From NCBI GenBank assembly GCA_902141825.1, contig CABFPG010000005.1, positions 186,001-250,000 of the forward strand: a stretch of 64,000 nucleotides of DNA. The letters are read 5' to 3'. Both the position numbers and the translations under genes were made by a program. The DNA is from Thalassocella blandensis (GTDB taxonomy: Bacteria; Pseudomonadota; Gammaproteobacteria; Pseudomonadales; Cellvibrionaceae). The number at the start of each line of letters is the position of its first letter. Positions within the stretch are counted from its first letter, which is position 1. Under the pieces are notes generated by a model. That model made no database searches. It saw only the letters and a list, made by a program, of their open reading frames with translations, and was not told where the DNA came from. This document shows positions 47,186 through 56,100 of the stretch, piece by piece.

Positions 47186-48232
47186 TTAAAGTCCTTGTTG
47201 TTTTAAACGGTTAGCCTGGGTCAGGTAAAGGTCATTAACAAAGCTGGGACGAAGTCCTGCGAAATGACCGACTGCATCAAAGTGGTTCATTTTCCAGCTG
47301 CCGATAAATTTTCCGAGTTTATGACCACATTGCGGCACCAGACCGTCCCAGGAGAAGTCGCGACTGTTTCGGTTTACCACGAGTTGTTGAAGTGGAACCG
47401 CCAGGCCTAAGTAAATCGGATCGAAAAGTTCGGAAAAACTTGTGAGATCTGCGTTGGAATGTGCCCCGAACGAATAATAGAAAACACCATTTGCCAGTGC
47501 GTTCCCCGATTGTGATACGTCGCCATTGCTCCCATTGGCCATACAGTCCTCAGCGGGCAGCGCATCGGGAAAACGTTGATTAATTTCAGCCACTTTATCG
47601 GGATGCGTCGCATTTTCTAATGCCAGCAGCGATTGCCAGCCACGTTGTTCACTGTTGTAGTCACCGTCTGTGCCCGCAATGATATTACCTTCCCACAGAA
47701 ACGTTCCCACGATACCAACAAACGCATCCAGTAATTGTTCACCGATGCTGCCGTGAGTAATTCCAATTTTTTCCAGTTGCTGTCTGGCCCAGGGTGAGAT
47801 CTGGGTTCCGCGATTCATGCCAGCAAATGTGGTGACTGAGGCAACGACTTCATGCCCTGTTTCGCGGAGCATCTGTGTGGCCATGCGTGCGGCCAGGGCA
47901 CCCTGGCTGTGTGCAAACAGATTGACTTTATCTGCGCCTGTCATGGCTTTTATCGCGAGAATGTCATCGTAAAGTTCATCAGCACGATTTTCATTACTGG
48001 AAAATCCGCTGAGGTTGGTAACATAAACTTCTGCACCGGAACGGCGCAAAGCGTCTGTAATACCAAACCAGTAATCAATTTTGATAAAGCCAATGTTAAA
48101 ACTGTCAAACGCGGTAGCACCACCGACCATGACGATGGGATAACGAGTTTTGGCATAATTTGAAGGTTTACTATAAGCGTGAGTTGATAGAACGATTAAT
48201 AACGTGCACGCACAGGAAAATAATAAGCGCAT
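47186..48232 (-). CDS. Secreted triacylglycerol lipase (family I.1/I.2-like)
   Basis: A 348-residue alpha/beta-hydrolase with a signal peptide (MRLLFSCACTLLIVLSTHAYS). The nucleophile is S109 in LFAHSQGALAAR. The N-terminal strand reads TRYPIVMVGGATAFDSF where family I lipases usually have HG; here the oxyanion-hole histidine is replaced by glycine. A calcium/His region near the C-terminus includes WDGLVPQCGHKLG and MNHFDAVGHFAG, fitting the family. The lipase precedes its foldase by 10 bp. Secretion through a type II system is expected from the family. Confidence 0.92.
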   Translation of the reverse strand: MRLLFSCACTLLIVLSTHAYSKPSNYAKTRYPIVMVGGATAFDSFNIGFIKIDYWFGITDALRRSGAEVYVTNLSGFSSNENRADELYDDILAIKAMTGADKVNLFAHSQGALAARMATQMLRETGHEVVASVTTFAGMNRGTQISPWARQQLEKIGITHGSIGEQLLDAFVGIVGTFLWEGNIIAGTDGDYNSEQRGWQSLLALENATHPDKVAEINQRFPDALPAEDCMANGSNGDVSQSGNALANGVFYYSFGAHSNADLTSFSELFDPIYLGLAVPLQQLVVNRNSRDFSWDGLVPQCGHKLGKFIGSWKMNHFDAVGHFAGLRPSFVNDLYLTQANRLKQQGL

Positions 48233-49037
48233 AGTCAGCTCCCGAATTATCCTTTATTGTTATTTTCAAAACGGAATCGCTTTTCAGAATATTTATTCTG
48301 TTGCTGGAGGTAAAAGTAACTGAAGAAATTTGATTGTACAAATGCGCGAAATTGCCAGTTTTGCCGAAAAACAATGCTGCAATGCGAATAAAAAGCACAT
48401 TTTGGCGTCAAACGCTCGTATGAATGAAAAAACACAATTGCATTTCCATTCATGCCATATTGTAAAAATGAGCAAGCCGAGAGGAATAAGTAAAATTGAC
48501 GCAATAGCATTAGTTTAGAATGGCATTAAAAAGGACATTTCATATGAAAAATCAATTCAAAGAAACCCGTTCTTAGCGCGCGTTTCCGTTACTTTTCCCT
48601 GGCAAATGAGTGCTTTGAAAGCGAGCAACTTTATTGTGAGAATGCACCATGTGGCCATTCTTTCAATAGCGGTATCAATACACCATAAAGAATCTCAGCA
48701 GTTTAACCCGCGAGGGAATAACTGGTGATCTTCTCTTGTATGGGGCAACCACTGCTCATCGATCGCTTTATTGCGAGATAGAGCGTTGACGATGAAGGTT
48801 GCAGAAGTCATAGATGCCTTTATAAAACCAGCGATTTAAGACAATAAACCATCACAAAATGATCTGACTCTTGCCGCGAGAGTGAATAAGTGAGAAATTA
48901 ACGCCCCCAAATTCGCTGTGATTCACTTTGCTCATTCCATGTACAAGGGCTTTTGTGTAAAATCGGTAGGGGTGAATGAATTAGATCAACTTGATTCATT
49001 TATGATGGTTAATTTTCAAAAAAAGGTAATGAACAAA
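48233..49037. other. Long spacer and leader upstream of the cold-shock gene
   Basis: About 800 bp with no supported protein gene. A ten-codon frame at 48544-48576 has AAGGAC before its ATG but is too short to credit. The 3' part is likely the long 5' leader that cold-shock mRNAs usually have. No RNA gene is recognised. Confidence 0.45.
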
Positions 49038-49244
49038 ATGAGTCAAGGTACAGTTAAGTGGTTCAATGCAGATAAAGGTTACGGATTTATTACGCCAGAC
49101 GAAGGTGGTAAAGATTTATTTGTACATCATTCAGAAATCGACGCAGGCGGCGGTTACGCGACATTGAACGAAGGCCAGAAAGTAGAATATACCGTGGGTG
49201 AGGGACAGAAAGGTCCTTGCGCAACCAAGGTAAAAGGCATTTAA
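49038..49244 (+). CDS. Cold-shock domain protein (CspA family)
   Basis: A 68-residue single cold-shock domain beginning [18 protein letters not shown]. Both RNA-binding motifs are present: RNP1 KGYGFI and RNP2 DLFVHH (usually VFVHF). It binds single-stranded RNA and DNA and acts as an RNA chaperone. The ATG at 49038 gives the normal family start; an in-frame ATG three codons upstream is possible, and the much longer open frame is not supported. The second aromatic of RNP2 is replaced by histidine. Confidence 0.95.
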   Translation: MSQGTVKWFNADKGYGFITPDEGGKDLFVHHSEIDAGGGYATLNEGQKVEYTVGEGQKGPCATKVKGI

Positions 49245-49453
49245 TTTTCGTTTTCTTCAGGTCGGGCGTACAGAGCATTTCTTTGACGTGCTGCGTCAAA
49301 AGCCTGAAGTAGAAAATTTGAGATAAAAACTCCGAAAAGAGAAAGCCCAGCTGCCAGCATGTAGAAATATGCTGGCAGTATTTGTTTTGGGCGTAAATAC
49401 CCTAGTGCTTCTCGCTTATACTTTTCTTGAGTATTAACGTCGTATTTAAACAC
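49241..49453 (-). CDS. Possible small membrane protein
   Basis: A 70-residue candidate with a polar N-terminus, one likely membrane segment ([20 protein letters not shown]) and a charged tail. It starts with GTG and has no good ribosome site, and the hairpin that probably ends the cold-shock transcript lies inside it. It converges with the cold-shock gene, overlapping its stop by 4 bases. Composition looks protein-like, but the evidence is thin. Confidence 0.3.
   Translation of the reverse strand: MFKYDVNTQEKYKREALGYLRPKQILPAYFYMLAAGLSLFGVFISNFLLQAFDAARQRNALYARPEENEN
49351..49378 (+). terminator. Probable cold-shock gene terminator hairpin
   Basis: CTGCCAGCAT and ATGCTGGCAG form a perfect 10-bp stem with an 8-base loop, followed by TATTTGTTTT. 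It is about 106 bp after the cold-shock stop. Confidence 0.55.
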
Positions 49454-49468
49454 AGGTCTAGGTTGTAA

Positions 49469-49516
49469 GTGTTTATGTGGGTGTTTATGTAGGTGTTTAT
49501 GTAGGTGTTAGTATAG
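49469..49516. repeat. Tandem array, 12-bp unit, four copies
   Basis: GTGTTTATGTGG, two exact copies of GTGTTTATGTAG and a diverged GTGTTAGTATAG are adjacent. Confidence 0.9.
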
Positions 49517-49756
49517 TTATAACTATGAGTGCACGCACAAGTACAGGTATAAGCACAATACGAAGACTTGCTGTGCTTAGCTTATAACGTACAGCGCCGT
49601 ATGACATGCCTCCTAAACTAAGTGACACTAAAAGGCCGTCTGCCATCCAGGCTGCAAAATGGCCAACGCCATGCGTGACTTCTATGTTGTGGCTTATTCC
49701 CAAACAAATCTGAAGCTGCTTTATCTCTCCTACCTGATTTCACACGATTACAAATT

Positions 49757-50011
49757 ATGAAATATATTGAATTGACTGTACGAACCGCATTTATTGTTCA
49801 TGGGTATGATGACAAAAATAAAGAAATAGTGGAGCGTCTGGAAGATCAGCCCTACATGACAAAGCTTATCGCGATTAATCGAATACAGTCGGTAAGCGAT
49901 AAATTTATATTGGTAAATGGGTCACATGGCAGAATTATGTATTGGGAATATCAGGGGAATCTTGCCGAAATCAAGAAGACTTTTGAACAAGCGGATATGT
50001 TAGTGGAATAA
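49757..50011 (+). CDS. Small protein of unknown function
   Basis: An 84-residue unrecognised protein, MKYIELTVRTAFIVHGYDDK at the start. It alternates hydrophobic strands with charged helices (LIAINRIQSVSDKFILVNG, IKKTFEQADMLVE), suggesting a small cytoplasmic alpha/beta fold. No signal peptide or membrane helix. It lies 31 bp upstream of the DUF4269 gene on the same strand. No ribosome site stands out. The protein-like composition is the main support. Confidence 0.55.
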   Translation: MKYIELTVRTAFIVHGYDDKNKEIVERLEDQPYMTKLIAINRIQSVSDKFILVNGSHGRIMYWEYQGNLAEIKKTFEQADMLVE

Positions 50012-50042
50012 GTTTTTCCCGACGTGTGAATCAAACTCCATT

Positions 50043-50571
50043 ATGAACAAGCACACATTGGCAAAGCTCGCGCTGGAGAATAGTCAGGTGTTGGCGCTGC
50101 TCGCGCAATTTACACCGGAAGTGGTCAGTACGATTTTCGTTGATTTAGATACAAGGGAAAGTGATATCGACATTGTGTGCTGCAGTCAAGATCTGCAAAC
50201 TTTTGCAGCCCATTTCACATCATGCTTTTCACAAAAAGACGGATTTAGGCTCAAACAGACCGGCGATTATTGTGTTGGGCGTTTTGTGCAAAACTCGTTT
50301 GATATTGAAGTCTATACCTCAAGTGTGCCGGTGGTGATACAAGCGGCTTACTGTCACTACCAGGTTATGCTTCGTCTGTGCAGATTGGGGGGGGAATGCG
50401 TTTAAGGTAGCAATCCGACAGCTCAAACTCGCAGGCTTGAAAACTGAGCCGGCCATATGTAATGCCTTGGGTTTAGAGGGCGATGCATATGATACCGTTT
50501 ATCACATGCATACCTGGCCAGATGAAAAATTAACAGCCTTACTGCAAGACGCCAAAATTCTGCGGAATTGA
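50043..50571 (+). pseudogene. DUF4269 protein gene, interrupted by one extra G in a run of eight
   Basis: The first part encodes 120 residues (MNKHTLAKLALENSQVLALL onward) with the family's ESDIDIVC and SFDIEVYTSSVPVVIQ blocks, reaching YCHYQVMLRLCRLGG. There the run of eight G at 50387-50394 shifts the frame to an early stop at 50405. Removing one G restores NAFKVAIRQLKLAGLKTEPA, then NALGLEGDAYDTVYH, and a natural TGA at 50569-50571. The restored protein has about 175 residues, as usual for DUF4269, a nucleotidyltransferase-like family of unknown role. The break could be a mutation, phase variation in the G run, or a sequencing error. Confidence 0.85.
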
Positions 50572-50590
50572 TAGGGGCTGCCTTGACCGG

Positions 50591-50688
50591 GGCTATTATG
50601 AAAGAGCTATCTTTAAGTGGCTATTTTTAAGTAGCTATCTTTAAAGGACTCTCTTAAACGGACTGTCTTGAAAGGATTGTATTGAAAG
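50591..50688. repeat. Tandem array, 14-bp unit, seven copies
   Basis: Seven adjacent 14-base units run from GGCTATTATGAAAG through AGCTATCTTTAAGT, GGCTATTTTTAAGT, AGCTATCTTTAAAG, GACTCTCTTAAACG and GACTGTCTTGAAAG to GATTGTATTGAAAG. Each begins RRCT/GATT and ends in an AAG-like tail; spacing never slips. A further diverged unit may precede it one base out of register. The array fills most of the spacer between the DUF4269 and pbpC stop codons. Confidence 0.92.
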
Positions 50689-50739
50689 GGCTGTAAGTTT
50701 GGAGTGTCTTTTGATTATGAACGCTATTGATTGATGATT

Positions 50740-53142
50740 TTAGCTGTTTTTATCGATGACGTTAAACCAGCGTTCCAAACGGTAGCCGAGTTCGTCCACT
50801 AATATAAGTTTATGCCAACCGGCTTGAAGGTCGAGAGTGACCTGGTGGAAAACTTGAGTCTGTTGCACAAAGTCTTCATCAATGTGCCAATAAAGTTTGC
50901 TTTTGCGTTGGCGGTGCGAGGCCTGAAAAACCACTCGACCACGACTGCCGTCGAGTTCGAAAGGTATGTAAACCCGGCTGCCTTCCTGGGGGTACACAAT
51001 ATCCATCGGAAGATCGTCACTGTAGCTGGCCAAGTCCGTAATACAATCTTCTCGCCAGGGCGGGAGCGCTTGATATTCATTGTGATGTTGTCGCCAATAA
51101 AATTCTTGTACAGGTGGGAGTACTAGGCGCGAAGTGATGTGCATATTGGCAACGGATTCACAGCCGCCGTGAACACGGAATTGCCCGGTGGCATCGAGTT
51201 GAATGGTCTTGTGATAGGGCGTTATTTGCTGGAAGTGGCTGCCTGCTGGCGCAAGAGAAATTTCGGCATCACACAGCCCTGCACTTAAATATCCATCATC
51301 TTTACACGTCTCGACTTTCTTCAATGCCAATTCAGGTGTTTCAATCCATTGGCTGTGGCCGAGTAAGTCGAAAATCTCAAATAAACTGGGGGCCGCAGTA
51401 TTTAAACCACTTAAACCTGGAACACCTTCGCCGCCGGCATTGCCCGCCCAAACTCCAACCGTGTATCGCCCATTACTGCCAATCGCCCAGGCATCGCGCA
51501 GTCCGTAACTTGTTCCGGTTTTCCAGGCGATGGACTGACTGCTGGAAAATTCCTGCCACAAACTTTCTGTGCCTGGCCGTTTAACATGTAGCAATGCGTC
51601 CAGCGTCAGCCATGCTGCTCCTTGCTGTAAGACAAATGGCTGGTTCGCAGCAGGAGTGTCATCGCGTAATATTTTAGGTGTAGCATGTTTCCATCCACGA
51701 GTTCCCTGGCGTGCGGAGTTCATGAGTTGTGCGTATATTTGTGTGAGTTCCTGCAGGTTTCCCTCAGCTCCACCCAAAATTAAACTTAATCCGTATTCTT
51801 CAGAAGGGCGGAACAAAGTGCTCATTCCCATGCGTTGCAGATCATCGTAAAACCGGCTGATGCCATATTGATGGAGCATACGTACAGCAGGAATATTCAA
51901 CGAGCGTGAAAGCGCTTGGTTGGCCGCCACGACGCCACGATATTGGTGGTCATAGTTTTCCGGAGTAAATCCACGATAATTGGTGGGAATGTCTTCCACT
52001 AGTGTGTTCGGCAGAATTTGACCGGACTGCAACATAAGCCCGTAGAGGAGTGGTTTCAACACTGAGCCTGTTGAACGTGGGCGCGTGGCAATGTCTACCG
52101 CTGGTGCATAGGCGCTCGTGTTTTCTGCCGAGGTGACATTACCCAGGTAGATAGGCGTTTCCATCTCTCGATGATCGATCACAACAATCGCGAGATTGTG
52201 TACGCCTTCTCGCGCTAATTGTTGTCCGCGAAACTGTGAGAGTGCCAGTGCTTTTTCTTGTAGTTGTGATTTTAGCGTGGAATGAAAAATCGTTTGCTGA
52301 GGATGCTTCGCGATCAGGCTTTGTAAGAGATGACTGGCGAGTTGTGGTATGGGTTTGGGTTTTTGTGGCAGTGGTTCGAGCAGGCTTAGACGAAATTCAT
52401 TTTCACTGAGCTTCCCTTGTTGCCAAAGTGTTTGAAGTAGTCGGTTGCGTTTAGCTAATAACACATCACGTGAACGACCGGGATGAACCAGTGCGGGGCT
52501 ATTGGGGAGTACGGCTAGAAAAGCTGCTTCGGCCCAGGAGATTTGTGAGACGGAGTGCATTGATTTGTCTTGTAGATAGCGACCGAAATATCGCCAGCTG
52601 GCGGCACCAATGCCCACTGTGTTACCACCGAATGGGGCTTCACTGGCGTAAAGAGATAATATTTCATTTTTAGAAAAATGCCATTCCAGTTTCAACGCAA
52701 TCAGCATTTCAATCAATTTGTTGGTGTAGGTGCGCGGTGGGTCCTGTCTCAGCATACGCGCAAGCTGCATGGTAATAGTGCTGCCTCCGCTGATAACTCG
52801 TCCGGCTTTTAAATTGCCAACAAAGGCGCGCCCGATGGCGAAGGGATTGATCCCTGGGTGTGAGTAAAAATGTCGATCTTCAAAGGCGGTAAGAGCCTGA
52901 ATATATTTCGCCGGCAAATGACGCGTACGTGGGAAGCGCCATTGCTGATCCTCTGCGATACGCGCGGCAAGCAAGTGACCTTCCTGTGACAAAAGGACTT
53001 TGGTGAGAGGGCGTCCATCAAGACTGGTGGGCAGCGGAGTAAAGTGAAATAACAAAAAAATACTCGCACAAAGAACACCACTCGCAACGCATATTGGCGA
53101 GCGGTGTATTGACCGCAATGACGGAAAAGAAACTCTTTGCAT
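50740..53142 (-). CDS. pbpC: Penicillin-binding protein 1C (transglycosylase/transpeptidase)
   Basis: An 800-residue class A PBP. A membrane anchor (ICVASGVLCASIFLLFHF) precedes the GT51 transglycosylase with catalytic E88 in TAFEDRHFYSHPG and GGSTITMQLARML. The transpeptidase domain has its serine near residue 360 in RSTGSVLKPLLYG, and KTGTSYGLRDAW as the KTG motif. A PBP1C-specific beta domain closes the protein (GSRVYIPFELDGSRGRVVF). The gene follows the alpha-2-macroglobulin gene by only 4 bp. That pairing is known: the macroglobulin is thought to trap proteases when the envelope is breached, while PBP1C repairs the wall. Confidence 0.95.
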   Translation of the reverse strand: MQRVSFPSLRSIHRSPICVASGVLCASIFLLFHFTPLPTSLDGRPLTKVLLSQEGHLLAARIAEDQQWRFPRTRHLPAKYIQALTAFEDRHFYSHPGINPFAIGRAFVGNLKAGRVISGGSTITMQLARMLRQDPPRTYTNKLIEMLIALKLEWHFSKNEILSLYASEAPFGGNTVGIGAASWRYFGRYLQDKSMHSVSQISWAEAAFLAVLPNSPALVHPGRSRDVLLAKRNRLLQTLWQQGKLSENEFRLSLLEPLPQKPKPIPQLASHLLQSLIAKHPQQTIFHSTLKSQLQEKALALSQFRGQQLAREGVHNLAIVVIDHREMETPIYLGNVTSAENTSAYAPAVDIATRPRSTGSVLKPLLYGLMLQSGQILPNTLVEDIPTNYRGFTPENYDHQYRGVVAANQALSRSLNIPAVRMLHQYGISRFYDDLQRMGMSTLFRPSEEYGLSLILGGAEGNLQELTQIYAQLMNSARQGTRGWKHATPKILRDDTPAANQPFVLQQGAAWLTLDALLHVKRPGTESLWQEFSSSQSIAWKTGTSYGLRDAWAIGSNGRYTVGVWAGNAGGEGVPGLSGLNTAAPSLFEIFDLLGHSQWIETPELALKKVETCKDDGYLSAGLCDAEISLAPAGSHFQQITPYHKTIQLDATGQFRVHGGCESVANMHITSRLVLPPVQEFYWRQHHNEYQALPPWREDCITDLASYSDDLPMDIVYPQEGSRVYIPFELDGSRGRVVFQASHRQRKSKLYWHIDEDFVQQTQVFHQVTLDLQAGWHKLILVDELGYRLERWFNVIDKNS

Positions 53143-53146
53143 TGGG

Positions 53147-56100
53147 TTAGTCTTTATTCCCTGGCGTGCCTTGTGTTAACACTTCTACCCAGCGGCCTTT
53201 ACTCTGTGCCTTTATTTCATCGTCATACATTGAAGACACGTGCCAGCCGGGAAGATAAAACTTGCCCGCGAAGGAAGCATTCAGTACGACTCGTACGGTT
53301 TGTTCTTTGTGGGTGTTGTCATTGTAGCGATACCACCAGCGATAGTTTTGCCACAAGCTAAAATAGGACAGCACGCGGTCATCGCGAATATCCTGGTAAT
53401 CCAATCCCTTACTAAGCGCATCCCCTTCGAGGCGCTCATTTCGGATCTGCCACCCGCTCGGCATAATCATACTTAACGCGATGTCTTCAATTTTGAACTG
53501 ACGTTGCTCTTGTAAGGCATTGACCTTGACCACAGCAATGAAATCCTGACCCTGGGGCAACGACGTCGGTTCAATAGGATCGCCTTCCATGGTGGTAAAG
53601 GCGATATCCAGTTGCAGGCCTTCACTAAATGCCTGTTCTTCCTGATTAGCTGGTACACCGCTATTGCTGATATTGGCATACAGCGGTTTGTCACTGTCGT
53701 TACGTACCAAAAGTTGTTGATTTTGCAAAGTAGCCGGCGCTATGGCCTGTTTATAAATTGTGGCGATGGAGGTAATCTCCTGCCATTCAGGCGTAGTGCT
53801 ATTTTCCTTCAGTGCAAAACGATGCTGAGAGGCTGTGTTTTGGCTGGCATATTTTGAAAGAGCCATTAGCGCCCAAGCGGTGGTTTGTGTGCTGTACCAC
53901 TGGTCGCCAGATAAGCTTCGAGCGATATTTTTTGCTTCGTCCCACGCAGGCGATTGCCGTCCATTCATGCTGTAAGTCATTAATAGAATTGCCTGGTCTC
54001 GCAGAGTTGAGCCATAGGTGTAGTCACTGTAACGATAATCTTTCACCGTATTTTGCTGGTGATCCAACAATTCCTGCGCAACATCCAGCAGGCCAAGTTT
54101 TTGATATGCCAAAGATAGCTGCCAACGCGCTACGTGATCGTTGTAATAGGAGGTTGTTTTTAACAGTGACTCGCGTAAGCGGTTCATTGAGGCTAATTCT
54201 GGCTTGCCTGCCAAGGCCAGAACGTACAGTCGGTATGCGCCGACTAAGCGACTGTAGTCGTGACCCGCATCAAAATCGTTCGCCTGATTTTTTAAATATT
54301 GAATCGCATCATCTAATACGGCGTTGGGAACCGCATAACCGAGCTGCTTGGCTTCAATAAGAAAATGTGTGGCGTAATTACTGGCCCAATCATTGTAATA
54401 GGCATTACCCGGCCAATAAGAAAATGCACCATTGGCTAACTGGAAACTTTTATATTTGCGAATGGCGATATCAACATTTTCCTGAATTTCATCCTGCTGG
54501 CGCTGATCAAGGTCAACGATATTTTTGAGCCAGATTTGCGGGAATATTGCGGAGGTAGTCTGTTCGACACAGCCATGAGGGTAGCGAATTAAGTAACGCA
54601 ATCTTTCCTGCAGATTAATCGGTGGAAAACTTGAAACGGTGAGCGATGCTTCGTTGGTATTTTCCATTCCATGTGGCAATAGATTTGGCTGCCATACTTC
54701 TCCGGGTTGCAATAATCTACTGGCAGAACGTGTACTGGCCGCATTGGGAGAGCGAGATTCTATATGGATGGTGTGTTCTGCTTTTTCATCGCCTGCGCTG
54801 GCAATTACCGTAATAGAGCCAGTGCCCAATGTATCGGCTACCTGCATGTCGAGCATTGCAATTTGATCGCCGGGTTCTTCGAAAGTGAAATTGAGAGTGG
54901 ACGTTTCCAGCGTGAATAAGCGGTCGGCGATGACTTCTACATTTACCTGTTTAATGGATTCATCACTGACAAAAACGTTAATCGGAAGCGCGACTTTTTC
55001 TTGTGGACCTAATACGCGTGGCAAGGTGGCTAATAAGGTTAATGGCTGTGTTACTCGCACTGTAGATTCCGCTTTGCCGTACGCTTTGTCGCCAGCGGCG
55101 ACAACCATAACGCGCACAGCTCCCATATATTGGGGTAAATTAATAGTGTGAGTTTTACTTTCACCTGCAGCCAAATCAAACGCACCGAGAAAGCGAACCA
55201 CGGGAGGGAAGCGACGTTGCTTGCGCAGTTCCCCGTCTTTTCCATCTGCACCTCCGCCGATGTGTAGCAAGCGTTCCAGGTTGGCACCGTAAGCACCGAT
55301 GACGCCATCGAACATGTCCCAGGTGGACACACCCAGTGCCTCGCGCCGATAGAAGCTGTTGTGTGGATCTGGAGCGGTAAACCCGGTGATGCCAAGCAGG
55401 CCTTCGTCCACCACTGCCAGCGTGTATTGCATGCTGCGATGATTGGCTTCGTGAACAGTGACTTCAAAGCTGGATTCTGGTCGCACCTTTTCGGGGGATT
55501 CTATTGCCGGTGTGATGTGGCTTTGCGGGTTATCCACCAGTAAAGGTGTTATGCCGTAAAGGCGAATAGGTGCATCACTTTCGCGAGCGAGATGGGGTAA
55601 TATGAGTACGGCATTTACATAAACATTTGGCGCCATGTCTTCCGTGATGGGAATGGTAAAGCTGTTTTCTCCTTGTGCGATGTTGGCCCACTGTTGCTGC
55701 AAAACTTTGCTGCCGCTCTCCAGGCTGTAAAACACTCGCCCTTGTTTTAATTGCGGTATACGAATGGTGGCGGTATCACCGACGCGGTATTTTTCTTTGT
55801 CTGTTGCCAGCATTAACTGCGTGGCGGTATCCGGGTTGACTTGATTGCTCCAGCTCCAGCCAAGATACACTTCCTGGCCTGCGCAATGCCCACTCTGTTT
55901 GTCGCACACACGAATTAGATGTCTGCCCCAGTCGTATTTGTTTTTTTGCAGAGTAAACTCTGCGCGACCATCTTCGCGAGTAACCAGCGCCGCTTCGTCA
56001 ATCAGGTTATTACTGCGCCGGCGAATATAGTTGGCAAGATTTTCATCGGACTGATCCCACCACCAACGCCAGCGAATTCGATAAATGCTCATACTTAGTT

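Larger units (their letters stand above)
49245..49756. other. Spacer after the cold-shock gene
   Basis: About 510 bp with a hairpin, a 12-bp tandem array and two weak leftward frames. The frame at 49497-49703 begins with TTG and reads as hydrophobic (GVGHFAAWMADGLLVSLSL), but part of it is the translated array, so it is not listed as a gene. Confidence 0.45.

Noticed and set aside
48544-48576. Ten-codon frame with AAGGAC ahead of its ATG in the long spacer before the cold-shock gene
   Set aside because: Too short to separate from chance, and nothing nearby suggests a leader peptide.
49497-49703. Leftward hydrophobic frame after the cold-shock gene
   Set aside because: TTG start without ribosome site, and its C-terminal part is close to the 12-bp array; not enough to call a gene.
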